Assembly (NCBI GenBank): GCA_029933565.1
Contig: JAOZNY010000006.1
Location: 1-33,227 of the forward strand
Direction of reading: 5' to 3'
DNA length: 33,227 nt
From: Bacteroidales bacterium
GTDB lineage: Bacteria > Bacteroidota > Bacteroidia > Bacteroidales > F082
In this document: in pieces, positions 1 to 7,552 of the stretch
Layout: every line of letters starts with the position of its first letter
Numbering within the stretch: the stretch's first letter is position 1
The notes under the pieces: model-generated
What the model was told of the DNA's origin: nothing
Seen by the model: only the letters and a program-made list of their open reading frames with translations
Database searches by the model: none
Position numbers and translations under genes: made by a program

Positions 1-125
1 CATCCTTGCACTAAAGTATTGTTAGCATCCCACACTAAAGTATTGTTAGCATCCCCGCACTAAAGTACGGGGTAACTCATATTGCGGTTAGTACGGGAAA
101 AAGAAATTCTAAGAAAAAACTTTCT
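1..125. repeat. Short direct-repeat array with palindromic core
   Basis: Three copies of CACTAAAGTA start at 9, 33 and 58 (spacing 24 and 25). The first two share the longer unit CACTAAAGTATTGTTAGCAT. The third forms a hairpin, CCCCGCACT-aa-AGTACGGGG (53-72), with one mismatch in nine pairs. The core ACTaaAGT is palindromic in every copy. The array begins at the window edge, so its full length is unknown. It lies downstream of the minus-strand membrane gene at 126-554 and could end that transcript or be a degenerate extragenic repeat; function is not known. Confidence 0.6.
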
Positions 126-554
126 TTATGCCAAAACTGCTTTCCACGGAATCATCATTGCCACTATTAATAAGGCAATCGAATAAAATATCAAAATAGT
201 TCTAATTGCATGCAAGGAATTGGCTTTCTTTTTCGCCTTGAACAAACCAATAGCCAAAAAAGCAATAACAATAAGCATCATTAATGGGTGTTCCATTCCA
301 TAAAACCTTAAATCCTTTGATTTCATAAAGCCTTCCCCAAAATGCACTTTTTCACTTATAAAAAGCAAAACTATCCCTAAAACTGCCTGAAAATAAAAGA
401 GCCATTTTGTGAACTTAAATATTTTTTCCCGCTTGGCGAAACATTCTTCCTTTTTCTTTATTAAGATAACCGTTGCAAGTAGTACGCTTAAAAAAAGCAT
501 CGCTACCGCTATCCACATAATTCCCGAATGGGTGTGTTGAATTATATTGTACAT
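126..554 (-). CDS. Small four-helix membrane protein, cytochrome-b-like, unnamed
   Basis: A 142-residue integral membrane protein with about four hydrophobic helices: roughly residues 10-33, 49-66, 89-105 and 118-138. Two histidine sites sit near the membrane, HTHSG at about residues 8-10 and MEHP before helix 3. Their spacing would suit haem binding, and from memory similar short Bacteroidota proteins are sometimes annotated as cytochrome b-like; that role is inference. The start MYNIIQHTHSG fits the family's usual beginning. It stands alone on the minus strand and shares no operon with the divergent MutS-like gene. No catalytic motif is visible. Confidence 0.75.
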   Translation of the reverse strand: MYNIIQHTHSGIMWIAVAMLFLSVLLATVILIKKKEECFAKREKIFKFTKWLFYFQAVLGIVLLFISEKVHFGEGFMKSKDLRFYGMEHPLMMLIVIAFLAIGLFKAKKKANSLHAIRTILIFYSIALLIVAMMIPWKAVLA

Positions 555-721
555 TTTTATATCTGTTTAAATAAATTGTTAAATTATTTCTGCTGCAAAT
601 TAATGCATTTTTAAACCAATAAGCACTATCTTTTTTTATATGATTTATCATGTTGCAAGCATCATGGAACTCTATCGCAATCTGAAAAAAAGTTTTATAA
701 AATATTAACCCATTCGTTGAT

Positions 722-886
722 AAATGAAACTTCTCGCAGTAAACTGACTGAGGTATCCAAGTCGAATCATGATATTTATTAGCATCAAGCTGCGGGGAAG
801 AAAACCCATGAGATCCCTCGACTATCGCTCGGGATCAGTTCGGCTAAATGATTTTGAAAAACAAAATAATAGTCTCACTGATTTAA
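722..886. repeat. Structured dispersed repeat, copy 1
   Basis: Bases 782-886 match 27995-28099 without gaps over 105 positions with about nine mismatches, and weaker similarity extends back to about 722 (27931 in copy 2). The element holds an inner hairpin beginning GATCCC and ending GGGATC, with CGA-cta-TCG inside. An outer pairing joins CTCGCAG (733-739) to CTGCGGGG (790-797). In copy 2 the outer arms read CTCGCAT and ATGCAGGG, so a base pair changed on both sides. Copy 1 ends a few bases before the -7 element of the MutS-like gene. The remaining gap between genes, 555-721, shows nothing I can name. Confidence 0.75.
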
Positions 887-891
887 ATATT

Positions 892-899
892 TACTTTTG
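892..899 (+). promoter_or_regulatory. Promoter -7 element of the MutS-like gene
   Basis: TACTTTTG matches the Bacteroidota -7 consensus TAnnTTTG and lies 23 bases before the start codon. No good TTTG box is seen about 20 bases upstream; that position is the 3' end of the dispersed repeat. Confidence 0.55.
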
Positions 900-922
900 C
901 GCCACATCAAATATTTATATAA

Positions 923-2725
923 ATGAACATTAGCCCTCTAGAATATTTTACTGCAAATCTGGAAAAATATCAGCAACAACTTAAAACAACAAAAGACAAA
1001 ATTCGACAGACTTCTATTTTAAGGCTTATTGTGTTTGTAGTTAGTGCAGGTGCAATTTACATTAGTACTTCTTTTAGCCTGCTTATTCTATTTACAAGCA
1101 TTTTTGCAGGTCTTGTTGTTTTTGTTCTTCTAATTAAAAAACACCTAAGACTCTACAAACAAAAACAATGGTTAGAGGCTTTGGTAGAGGTAAACACCAA
1201 CGAAATAAGCATTTTAAAAATGGAGGCTCATGCTGAATATTCAGGTAAGGAATTTATTGACGACGACCACCCTTTTAGTTCCGATTTGGATCTGTTTGGA
1301 AAAAAATCTCTGTTTAGGCTAATCAACCGTACTTCTACATTAAATGGCAAAAAGCAACTTGCCAGTCAACTTACATTTCCCAATAAAAATGAAAATAAAA
1401 TAAAGGAACGACAGGCGGCAATTGCCGAACTTAATACTAAAAACAATTGGCGGCAGAAATTTCAGGCAACCGGCCGTTTAAACCCTGAGAAAGAAAACGA
1501 TGTTGAAGGTCTTGTTGATTGGGCAAACACGAAAAATACCAGTTTTAATAATTGGTTTTATAAATCTATGCTTTTTATTAATCCAATAATCGGATTTTCT
1601 GTTGTAACACTAATAGGTTTTGGTATTCTTAATTTTTCAAGTTTTCTGGTTTTTCTTTTATTACCTTTCTCATTGGTAGGGCTGAAACTAGGGGAAATAA
1701 ACAAAGAATATGGTTTGATGGGCAAAAAAACAAAACTGCTTATAAAATATTCTGAACTCTTTAAATTATTTGAAAATGAAGAGTTTACGGGCAACTTGCT
1801 AAAAGAACTTAAAAAAGAAGTCGCAGCAGAAAATCTATCGGCTTTTGCCGAAACAAAAAAACTCTCAAAAATAATGGCAGCCTTCGACTATAGGCTGAAC
1901 ATGATTATGGGATTCTTGCTGAACATATTTTTTATATGGGATATTTTGCAAATAATAAGGCTGGAAAACTGGAAAACAAAAAATTCATCTAAACTAAAAA
2001 CCTGGTTTGAGATGTTGGCAACCGTAGATGAACTAAATTCCTTCGCTGGTTTTAATTACAGTTTTCAACTATCTGTTTTTCCTGAATTCTCAAATGACTT
2101 TTCAATTATCGCTGAAAATGCAATGCACCCTTTTATTACAAAAGAAAACAATGTTGGGAATCCTATTAATATTGCTGCCTGGAAAAAATTCAATGTGATT
2201 ACAGGTGCAAACATGGCCGGAAAAAGTACCTATCTCCGAACGGTTGGTGTAAACTTAGTGTTGGCGATGACGGGTTCTGCTGTGTTTGCCGATAAATTTG
2301 TTTTCAAGCCGGTTGAAATTATTACCGGAATAAAAACTTCCGACTCTTTACAAGATGGAGAATCTTACTTTTTTGCAGAACTAAAACGTTTAAAACAAAT
2401 AATTGATCAACTCGAAAAAGGAGATAAATTGTTCATTATCCTCGACGAAATATTGCGTGGCACAAACTCTGCCGATAAACAAAAAGGCTCGCTGGGGTTA
2501 ATAAAACAATTGCTTAGATTAAATGCTTCCGGAATTATTGCTACCCACGATCTTGCTCTGGGAAAACTAATTGAAAGTTTCCCTGAAAGCATTACCAACA
2601 AACGTTTTGAGGTGGAAATAACTAACAACCAACTTGTGTTTGATTATAAAATAAAAGATGGAATTTCGCAAAACCTCAATGCTACATTTTTGATGAAAAA
2701 AATGGGAATTGTTCCAGTTAAGTGA
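923..2725 (+). CDS. Membrane-anchored MutS-family ATPase
   Basis: A 600-residue protein with a C-terminal MutS ATPase domain and a MutS-core-like helical region, but no N-terminal mismatch-reading domain. Walker A is GANMAGKST at about 428-436, the loop SLQDGESYFFAEL at about 475-487, Walker B LFIILDE at about 503-509, then a TNSADK/ATHD region (515-543) typical of MutS ABC-type ATPases. Two hydrophobic helix pairs, about 31-72 and 215-255, predict a membrane anchor, which canonical MutS and MutS2 lack. The family occurs in Bacteroidota and is usually annotated only as a MutS-related protein. A role in mismatch repair is doubtful; a membrane-bound DNA- or nucleic-acid-linked ATPase is more likely. 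Monocistronic. Confidence 0.85.
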   Translation: MNISPLEYFTANLEKYQQQLKTTKDKIRQTSILRLIVFVVSAGAIYISTSFSLLILFTSIFAGLVVFVLLIKKHLRLYKQKQWLEALVEVNTNEISILKMEAHAEYSGKEFIDDDHPFSSDLDLFGKKSLFRLINRTSTLNGKKQLASQLTFPNKNENKIKERQAAIAELNTKNNWRQKFQATGRLNPEKENDVEGLVDWANTKNTSFNNWFYKSMLFINPIIGFSVVTLIGFGILNFSSFLVFLLLPFSLVGLKLGEINKEYGLMGKKTKLLIKYSELFKLFENEEFTGNLLKELKKEVAAENLSAFAETKKLSKIMAAFDYRLNMIMGFLLNIFFIWDILQIIRLENWKTKNSSKLKTWFEMLATVDELNSFAGFNYSFQLSVFPEFSNDFSIIAENAMHPFITKENNVGNPINIAAWKKFNVITGANMAGKSTYLRTVGVNLVLAMTGSAVFADKFVFKPVEIITGIKTSDSLQDGESYFFAELKRLKQIIDQLEKGDKLFIILDEILRGTNSADKQKGSLGLIKQLLRLNASGIIATHDLALGKLIESFPESITNKRFEVEITNNQLVFDYKIKDGISQNLNATFLMKKMGIVPVK

Positions 2726-2798
2726 AATTGCAGAATTCAACCTTGCTCTCAGAAACGACAACCCCACTAAAACCTGGGAAATCGACGGAGGTTTGTAA
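2709..2798 (+). pseudogene. Possible C-terminal coding remnant
   Basis: In a frame different from the MutS-like gene, and overlapping its last codons, a 29-codon stretch reads SEIAEFNLALRNDNPTKTWE and ends DGGL then TAA. The composition looks protein-like rather than random. There is no ATG; only a TTG could start it. It may be the 3' stub of a lost gene or chance. I do not recognise the family. Confidence 0.25.
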
Positions 2799-2833
2799 AT
2801 CATTTTTTTTCAATATTAGTTTTCTATCACAAC

Positions 2834-2864
2834 TTGCATATTGTTCAAATATACATTACCTTTG
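2834..2864 (+). promoter_or_regulatory. hipBA promoter
   Basis: TTG at 2834-2836, a 20-base spacer, then TACCTTTG at 2857-2864: a full match to the Bacteroidota promoter pattern. The start codon of hipB is 44 bases downstream. Confidence 0.75.
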
Positions 2865-2902
2865 CTAATGGCTAATTTATTAGTTGTTACATAACTTAAT
2901 AC

Positions 2903-2920
2903 TATATTATGGATAATATA
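2903..2920. promoter_or_regulatory. Candidate HipB operator over the hipB start codon
   Basis: TATATTAT-GG-ATAATATA is a perfect 8-bp inverted repeat with a 2-bp centre, and it contains the hipB ATG (2909-2911). HipB-family antitoxins bind palindromes near their own promoter. The local AT-richness makes the evidence moderate only. Confidence 0.4.
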
Positions 2921-3241
2921 TTATATGATAATGAATTTGTTCTTGATGAGTTTAACCCTGTTGCCATTCGAATAAAAATTGCTGAAAAGATAAAGAAAAA
3001 GCGCTTGAGTCTTGGACTTGGGCAACAGACGTTAGCAAAAAAGTCGGGGGTAAGTTTGGGAAGTTTAAAGCGTTTTGAAAACAAATATGAAATATCCCTC
3101 AAACATCTTTTACAACTGGCAATGGTTTTGGGTGCTTTGGATGAGTTTAATAACCTCTTTCCTGAGAAAGAATTCAACAGCATTGATGAGATATTAAAAT
3201 CAAAAAAAATCAAAGAACGCAAAAGGGGGAAAAATGATTAA
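2909..3241 (+). CDS. hipB: HipB-like antitoxin, HTH_XRE family
   Basis: A 110-residue protein with one XRE/Cro-type helix-turn-helix at about residues 28-80: IRIKIAEKIKKKR, then LGQQTLAKKSGVSLGSLKRFE, where the recognition helix lies. Such proteins neutralise a HipA kinase and repress the operon. The gene overlaps hipA by eight bases (ATGATTAA), which implies translational coupling. The basic, lysine-rich tail (about 95-110) is of unclear role. The upstream promoter is strong, and an 18-bp palindrome covers the start codon, consistent with autorepression. The context with HipA makes the assignment firm, though neutralisation of this particular toxin is inferred. Confidence 0.85.
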   Translation: MDNILYDNEFVLDEFNPVAIRIKIAEKIKKKRLSLGLGQQTLAKKSGVSLGSLKRFENKYEISLKHLLQLAMVLGALDEFNNLFPEKEFNSIDEILKSKKIKERKRGKND

Positions 3242-4334
3242 GGAAACAGAATTGATCAAAGTAAAAATTGGAAACCAAAAAGTTGGCACCTTAATCCTAT
3301 CTAATAACAACTTATGCTTGTTTGAATACGACAGGGAATTTGTTTCTGCCGGCTTTTCAATCTCTCCATTTTATTTACCATTAAAATCTGGGGTTTTTAC
3401 AGCAAAACGTGATCCCTTTAATGGACTTTTTGGTATTTTCAACGACAGTTTGCCAGATGGATGGGGCTCCCTTTTAATTAATAGATATCTCAAAAGCAAA
3501 AACATCAACCCTGCTGATTTATCTGTTCTCCATAGGCTAAGCCTTGTTGGTAATTCAGGAATGGGGGCTCTGGAGTTCGAGCCCAATACCACTCTTAAAA
3601 CGGCACAAGAAATAACCGACCTTAACCAAATTGCCAACGAAATAGAAATAATATTTAAGGAGGAGAAAGAAAGCTCTTGTTTGGAACAATTAGTCCAACA
3701 GGCAGGTTCTTCGGGAGGAGCACGCCCAAAAGTATTTGTTAATGTTAATAATGAATCATGGATAGTAAAATTCAGGTCATCGACCGACCCAATGAATATG
3801 GGGGAAATTGAATACCACTATTCGTTGGTAGCTAAAAAATGTAAAATTGAAATGCCAGAGACCACACTTTTTGAAAACAAGTATTATGGTGTTAAACGTT
3901 TTGATAGGTTTGCAGCAAAAAAAATATTGACCCATTCCGCATCTGGCTTGCTTTATGCCAGTCATCGCTTTCCGTCCCTTGATTATACCGAATTGATTAA
4001 GGCAACTCTGGCATTAACAAAAAACATGGAAGAGGCTCTCAAAGTTTTCCGCCTTATGGTTTTTAATGTATTAACCGGCAACAAGGACGACCATGCTAAG
4101 AACTTCTCTTTTTTGTACAGAAAAGGAAACTGGGAATTTGCCCCAGCCTACGATTTAGTACCAAGCAATGGCTTTAATGGAAATCACTCAACAACAATTT
4201 CTGGAAGCGGAAACCCAACCAAAGAACAAATTTTTAATGTTGCGCAAAACTGTGGTTTACCACAAAAAAATGTCAACATTATTTTTGAGGAAGTGTTTAT
4301 TGCTAGCAAAGAAATCCATAAGGTAAAACTGTAA
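3234..4334 (+). CDS. hipA: HipA-family serine/threonine kinase toxin
   Basis: A 366-residue HipA-like kinase. The N-terminal subdomain carries FGIFNDSLPDGWG (about 65-77) and RLSLVGNSGMGALEF. The kinase core has a serine/glycine-rich loop, GSSGGARPKV (about 158-167), then WIVKF with the probable ATP-site lysine, then VKRFDR. TGNKDDHAKNFSFL (about 282-295) gives the catalytic Asp and metal-binding Asn, and APAYDLVPS the metal-binding Asp. All key residues seem intact. Known HipA toxins phosphorylate aminoacyl-tRNA synthetases; the target here is unknown. It is shorter than E. coli HipA (about 440), and the C-terminal helices stop soon after the last Asp motif, so the tail may be trimmed. Confidence 0.88.
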   Translation: MIKETELIKVKIGNQKVGTLILSNNNLCLFEYDREFVSAGFSISPFYLPLKSGVFTAKRDPFNGLFGIFNDSLPDGWGSLLINRYLKSKNINPADLSVLHRLSLVGNSGMGALEFEPNTTLKTAQEITDLNQIANEIEIIFKEEKESSCLEQLVQQAGSSGGARPKVFVNVNNESWIVKFRSSTDPMNMGEIEYHYSLVAKKCKIEMPETTLFENKYYGVKRFDRFAAKKILTHSASGLLYASHRFPSLDYTELIKATLALTKNMEEALKVFRLMVFNVLTGNKDDHAKNFSFLYRKGNWEFAPAYDLVPSNGFNGNHSTTISGSGNPTKEQIFNVAQNCGLPQKNVNIIFEEVFIASKEIHKVKL

Positions 4335-4349
4335 TAATATTCATTCAAA

Positions 4350-4381
4350 TTTGCCTCCCGTCTTTTAAAATATTATTTTTG
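4350..4381 (+). promoter_or_regulatory. Promoter of the beta-barrel protein gene
   Basis: TTTG (4350-4353), 20-base spacer, TATTTTTG (4374-4381). The start codon follows 23 bases later. This is one of the best consensus promoters in the window and shows the gene is transcribed separately from hipBA. Confidence 0.75.
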
Positions 4382-4404
4382 TAAGATAATTAATCTATAC
4401 TACT

Positions 4405-5133
4405 ATGAAAAAAATACTGCTTATTTCAATTATCATGTTTTCAATTATTACCGTTTTTGCTCAAAGCCCCTGGTGGTTTGGAGGTCACCTTGGTGTTAAT
4501 TTCAACACTGTTACAGGACAATACAATAACGACGACGACATCAAGCACACCTTTATTACAACACCAATGTTCGGAGCAATAGCCATGTACTCGGTTAACG
4601 ATATGATTTCGGTGATTACCGAAATAAATATTGCTAAATCAGGCGCAACGTATAAATACGATTATAATGATGAAACTCGTAATTTCTCAGAGGCAGTTGA
4701 TGTAAAATACAAAGAATGTTATACTATTCTGCAAATTCCGGTGCTAGCCAAATTTACATTTGGTGAAGATTGGCAATATTTTGGCTATGGAGGATTTTAC
4801 TGGAGTTATATCCTTGGAGGAAAATACAAAGCTGAGTCAGAAAATGGAAATTTCGATGGAAAGATAAAGTTTGGTGATTATCCTGATAATTATAATGGTG
4901 ATGATATGTACCTTGATAAAGATTACAACAGAAGAACTGATATAGGTTTAAACATAGGTGGCGGTGTTCAAAAAGAACTGGGACCAGGTGTTATTGCTGC
5001 AGATCTTAGATTTGGATTTGGATTTCTCGATTCAAATAAATGGCCAGATGACGATAAACCAGACGATTACAAAGCCTATAGGAATTTTGTAATAGGCCTT
5101 AATATTTCATATTTAATTAATTTGGGCAGATAG
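4405..5133 (+). CDS. Outer-membrane beta-barrel protein
   Basis: A 242-residue secreted protein. Residues 1-19 form a signal peptide (MKKILLISIIMFSIITVFA, cleavage before QSP). The rest is alternating aromatic/polar strands with glycine turns typical of small PorT/OmpW-like barrels of Bacteroidota, for example GYGGFYWSYILGGKY and DLRFGFGFLD, ending ISYLINLGR as a last strand. Two acidic loops, near YNGDDMYLDKD and WPDDDKPDD, could bind cations; that is speculation. It has its own promoter and no operon partner. Substrate or partner cannot be told from sequence. Confidence 0.75.
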   Translation: MKKILLISIIMFSIITVFAQSPWWFGGHLGVNFNTVTGQYNNDDDIKHTFITTPMFGAIAMYSVNDMISVITEINIAKSGATYKYDYNDETRNFSEAVDVKYKECYTILQIPVLAKFTFGEDWQYFGYGGFYWSYILGGKYKAESENGNFDGKIKFGDYPDNYNGDDMYLDKDYNRRTDIGLNIGGGVQKELGPGVIAADLRFGFGFLDSNKWPDDDKPDDYKAYRNFVIGLNISYLINLGR

Positions 5134-5207
5134 TGTTTATCAGTTCATTACTGTCTTTTTTTGCCATAATTTTCGGATGAGAGGCCTACGATTTAATCTC
5201 TATTATT

Positions 5208-5229
5208 AACACTAAGTGTTTGTTTTAGT
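5208..5229 (+). terminator. Weak hairpin between convergent genes
   Basis: AACAC-taa-GTGTT followed by TGTTTTAG lies between the converging beta-barrel and glycyl-radical-enzyme genes. The stem is only five pairs, so termination is uncertain. Confidence 0.25.
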
Positions 5230-7552
5230 TTAAACTACTTCTGCTAATAATTTCATTTTGTGCCTCTAGAGTTAGATCATTAAAAAATGCTGAATAGCCA
5301 GAAACCCTTACTAAAATATTAGGATATAAATTAGGATCTTTTTGTGCCTTAATAAGTATTTTAGGGTCCAAAACATTAAGTTGAACTTGCATACCTTTTC
5401 GTTTAAAATATGTGGTAACTAACGATTTTATGGCGTTCTTTCCTATTTCACCTCTTAGTGTTTCTTTGTTAAATTTTACATTGAGGTTTACTCCATTTGC
5501 GAATTTTGTAAAATCTATGCGATTAAGTGAATTAAACATTGCAGTAGGTCCACTTTTGTCTGCTCCGTTTGTAGGTGCAATACCAGATGAAAACGATACT
5601 CCCTTTTTTCTTCCACTTGGCAAGGCTCCTGTAATTTTTCCAAAATATGCATGTGTGGTCATTGAGTACAAACCTGTTACATACTTACCTCCCCTATAGT
5701 TTGTGTATTCATTTAAAAGTTTGCTAAAGGTTCCCGCAACATACATAACCATTTTATCGACTTCTTCAATATCATTACCAAATTTCGGAATTCTGAGCAA
5801 CTGTTTTCTTATGGTCTCATTTTTAAAATCTGACTTCAACTCTTTAATAAGTTCTGCAAAATTCATAGATTTATCTTCAAAGACAGCCTTTTTTATAGCA
5901 AAAAGTGAATCACCAGCATCTACTGCACCCACGCACTGAACACCCGACAAATTATAAATTGCCCCTCCTCCAGTGGAACATACACCTGAAGAAATACAAC
6001 CATCGATAAAACTACTTGACAAAGGTGTTGGATGAAATTTATGATTCGCCCTTTCAATTGCATGCATATCCGAAATAAATTTCTTAATCAGAATTCTCAA
6101 CTGATTTTCAAAGGCTTCTAATAATAACTCAAAAGTATCGAACTTAGTTTTGGAATAAATGGTTTTTTCGAGAACACTGACCACATTAAATAAGGCAGCA
6201 TCGGTAGAAGCAAAACTCTTTCCGGAAACCGTTGGTTCAACACAACCAACTGGTGTATAATTTCCGACATCCTCAGCGGAATACCCATTAAGTTGAAGTG
6301 TTTCTGGTATCACCTCATCATTGTAAAGCGCCGGTGACCCGTATCCAGTCGCTAAAACACTAAAAATCTTGTTCAAATATTTAGTAGGAGAATTATTATG
6401 AATGCGTGCATGAAAGTTAGGCTGTCGTAAACCCAGTTCTTCCATAATTTCCAAAAGAATATAACTCAATTCATTGGTTGCATCCGTTCCGTCCGCATTC
6501 TTCCCTCCTACACAAACCACTTGCCCGCTCATTAGTCCACTATGATATTCAGTAATTTGCTCAGATAAAATCGGGATTAATTCAGCAAATTTAATACTGA
6601 AAGCAGCAAGCAATTCTTTGGCTTTTTCACGGCTTAATTCGCCGGAAGCGATTCCTTTTTCATAAAACTCAAAAAGGTAATTATCTATTCTTCCAGGTGA
6701 AATTCCATTGTCGAGACTTTCTAAATTTATTGCTATCTGAACAAAAAATATTGATTGTAATGCTTCATGTAAGTTATTTGCAGGATTTAGAGGAACATTT
6801 TTACAAACGTCTGAAATTGAAATTAATTCGCGCTTTCTGTCTGTGTCATCTTCCGTTTCTGCCAATCTCAAAGCTGCTTTAGAATATCTGTCTGCAAAAT
6901 CAACCATCGCTGTATTAACAATCTTGACCGCTTCATAAAAGTTCCATTTCTCACTTCCCTTTTCTTGCTTTGCTTGCAAGGTATTGGCTTCTTCCAAAAT
7001 ACCTTTTATTCCGTACTTAACCAATTTCTTATAATCCGGAGCAAAATGTGCAATACCTCCCGTTTCGTTTATCACATATTCTGTCGATTTAAGTTGACTA
7101 ATAATAAACTTAATTTTATTTCCAAGACCCGAAAATGCTTTCATCGCTAAGAAGCGCATAGACCAAAAAGGCATAGTCTTTAATAATTTTTTTCTTTCTT
7201 CCGAGGTGATTTTTAATGGGTTAACCTTTCTTGATGAAAATTTGAAAATATCAAGCAATACCGCAAAGCCATGAAGTTCGGGATAAATAGAACCCCCAAC
7301 ACGCTTTGCACTAAAATTACCAACTATTAATTCATCTGGATAAATTGTTATCGATTTTTCCAGCAGAACCCTCCTCATTGCTTCAGCAATTTGAATATCA
7401 ATAGGCTTTTTTCGATTCGAAGATTTTTTAAAATAATCTGTCCAAATTACTGCCCGCTCAGCACACACAGAATATTCTGCATCTAACACTGCCTTTTTCA
7501 AAGTTGTTATTCTACCGATTGCCTTGTTTGTTATTGTATTTGGTTTAATCAT
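5225..7552 (-). CDS. Glycyl radical enzyme, PFL2/glycerol-dehydratase-like, substrate unknown
   Basis: A 775-residue anaerobic glycyl radical enzyme of normal length. The radical loop RVSGYSAFF places the radical at about Gly752. The cysteine loop PVGCVEPTVSGKS gives the thiyl Cys at about 437 and Glu at about 439, the pair used by the diol-dehydratase-like branch (glycerol, propanediol, choline and hydroxyproline enzymes). A histidine in AHFAPDY (about 169) is also kept. However, the segment LESLDNGISPGR (about 278-289) differs from the GHS-type substrate segment of known glycerol dehydratases, so a different substrate is likely. It follows its activase with an 8-base overlap. No microcompartment gene is nearby. 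It could also be called a PflD/YbiW-type protein; I do not assign a substrate. Confidence 0.88.
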   Translation of the reverse strand: MIKPNTITNKAIGRITTLKKAVLDAEYSVCAERAVIWTDYFKKSSNRKKPIDIQIAEAMRRVLLEKSITIYPDELIVGNFSAKRVGGSIYPELHGFAVLLDIFKFSSRKVNPLKITSEERKKLLKTMPFWSMRFLAMKAFSGLGNKIKFIISQLKSTEYVINETGGIAHFAPDYKKLVKYGIKGILEEANTLQAKQEKGSEKWNFYEAVKIVNTAMVDFADRYSKAALRLAETEDDTDRKRELISISDVCKNVPLNPANNLHEALQSIFFVQIAINLESLDNGISPGRIDNYLFEFYEKGIASGELSREKAKELLAAFSIKFAELIPILSEQITEYHSGLMSGQVVCVGGKNADGTDATNELSYILLEIMEELGLRQPNFHARIHNNSPTKYLNKIFSVLATGYGSPALYNDEVIPETLQLNGYSAEDVGNYTPVGCVEPTVSGKSFASTDAALFNVVSVLEKTIYSKTKFDTFELLLEAFENQLRILIKKFISDMHAIERANHKFHPTPLSSSFIDGCISSGVCSTGGGAIYNLSGVQCVGAVDAGDSLFAIKKAVFEDKSMNFAELIKELKSDFKNETIRKQLLRIPKFGNDIEEVDKMVMYVAGTFSKLLNEYTNYRGGKYVTGLYSMTTHAYFGKITGALPSGRKKGVSFSSGIAPTNGADKSGPTAMFNSLNRIDFTKFANGVNLNVKFNKETLRGEIGKNAIKSLVTTYFKRKGMQVQLNVLDPKILIKAQKDPNLYPNILVRVSGYSAFFNDLTLEAQNEIISRSSLN

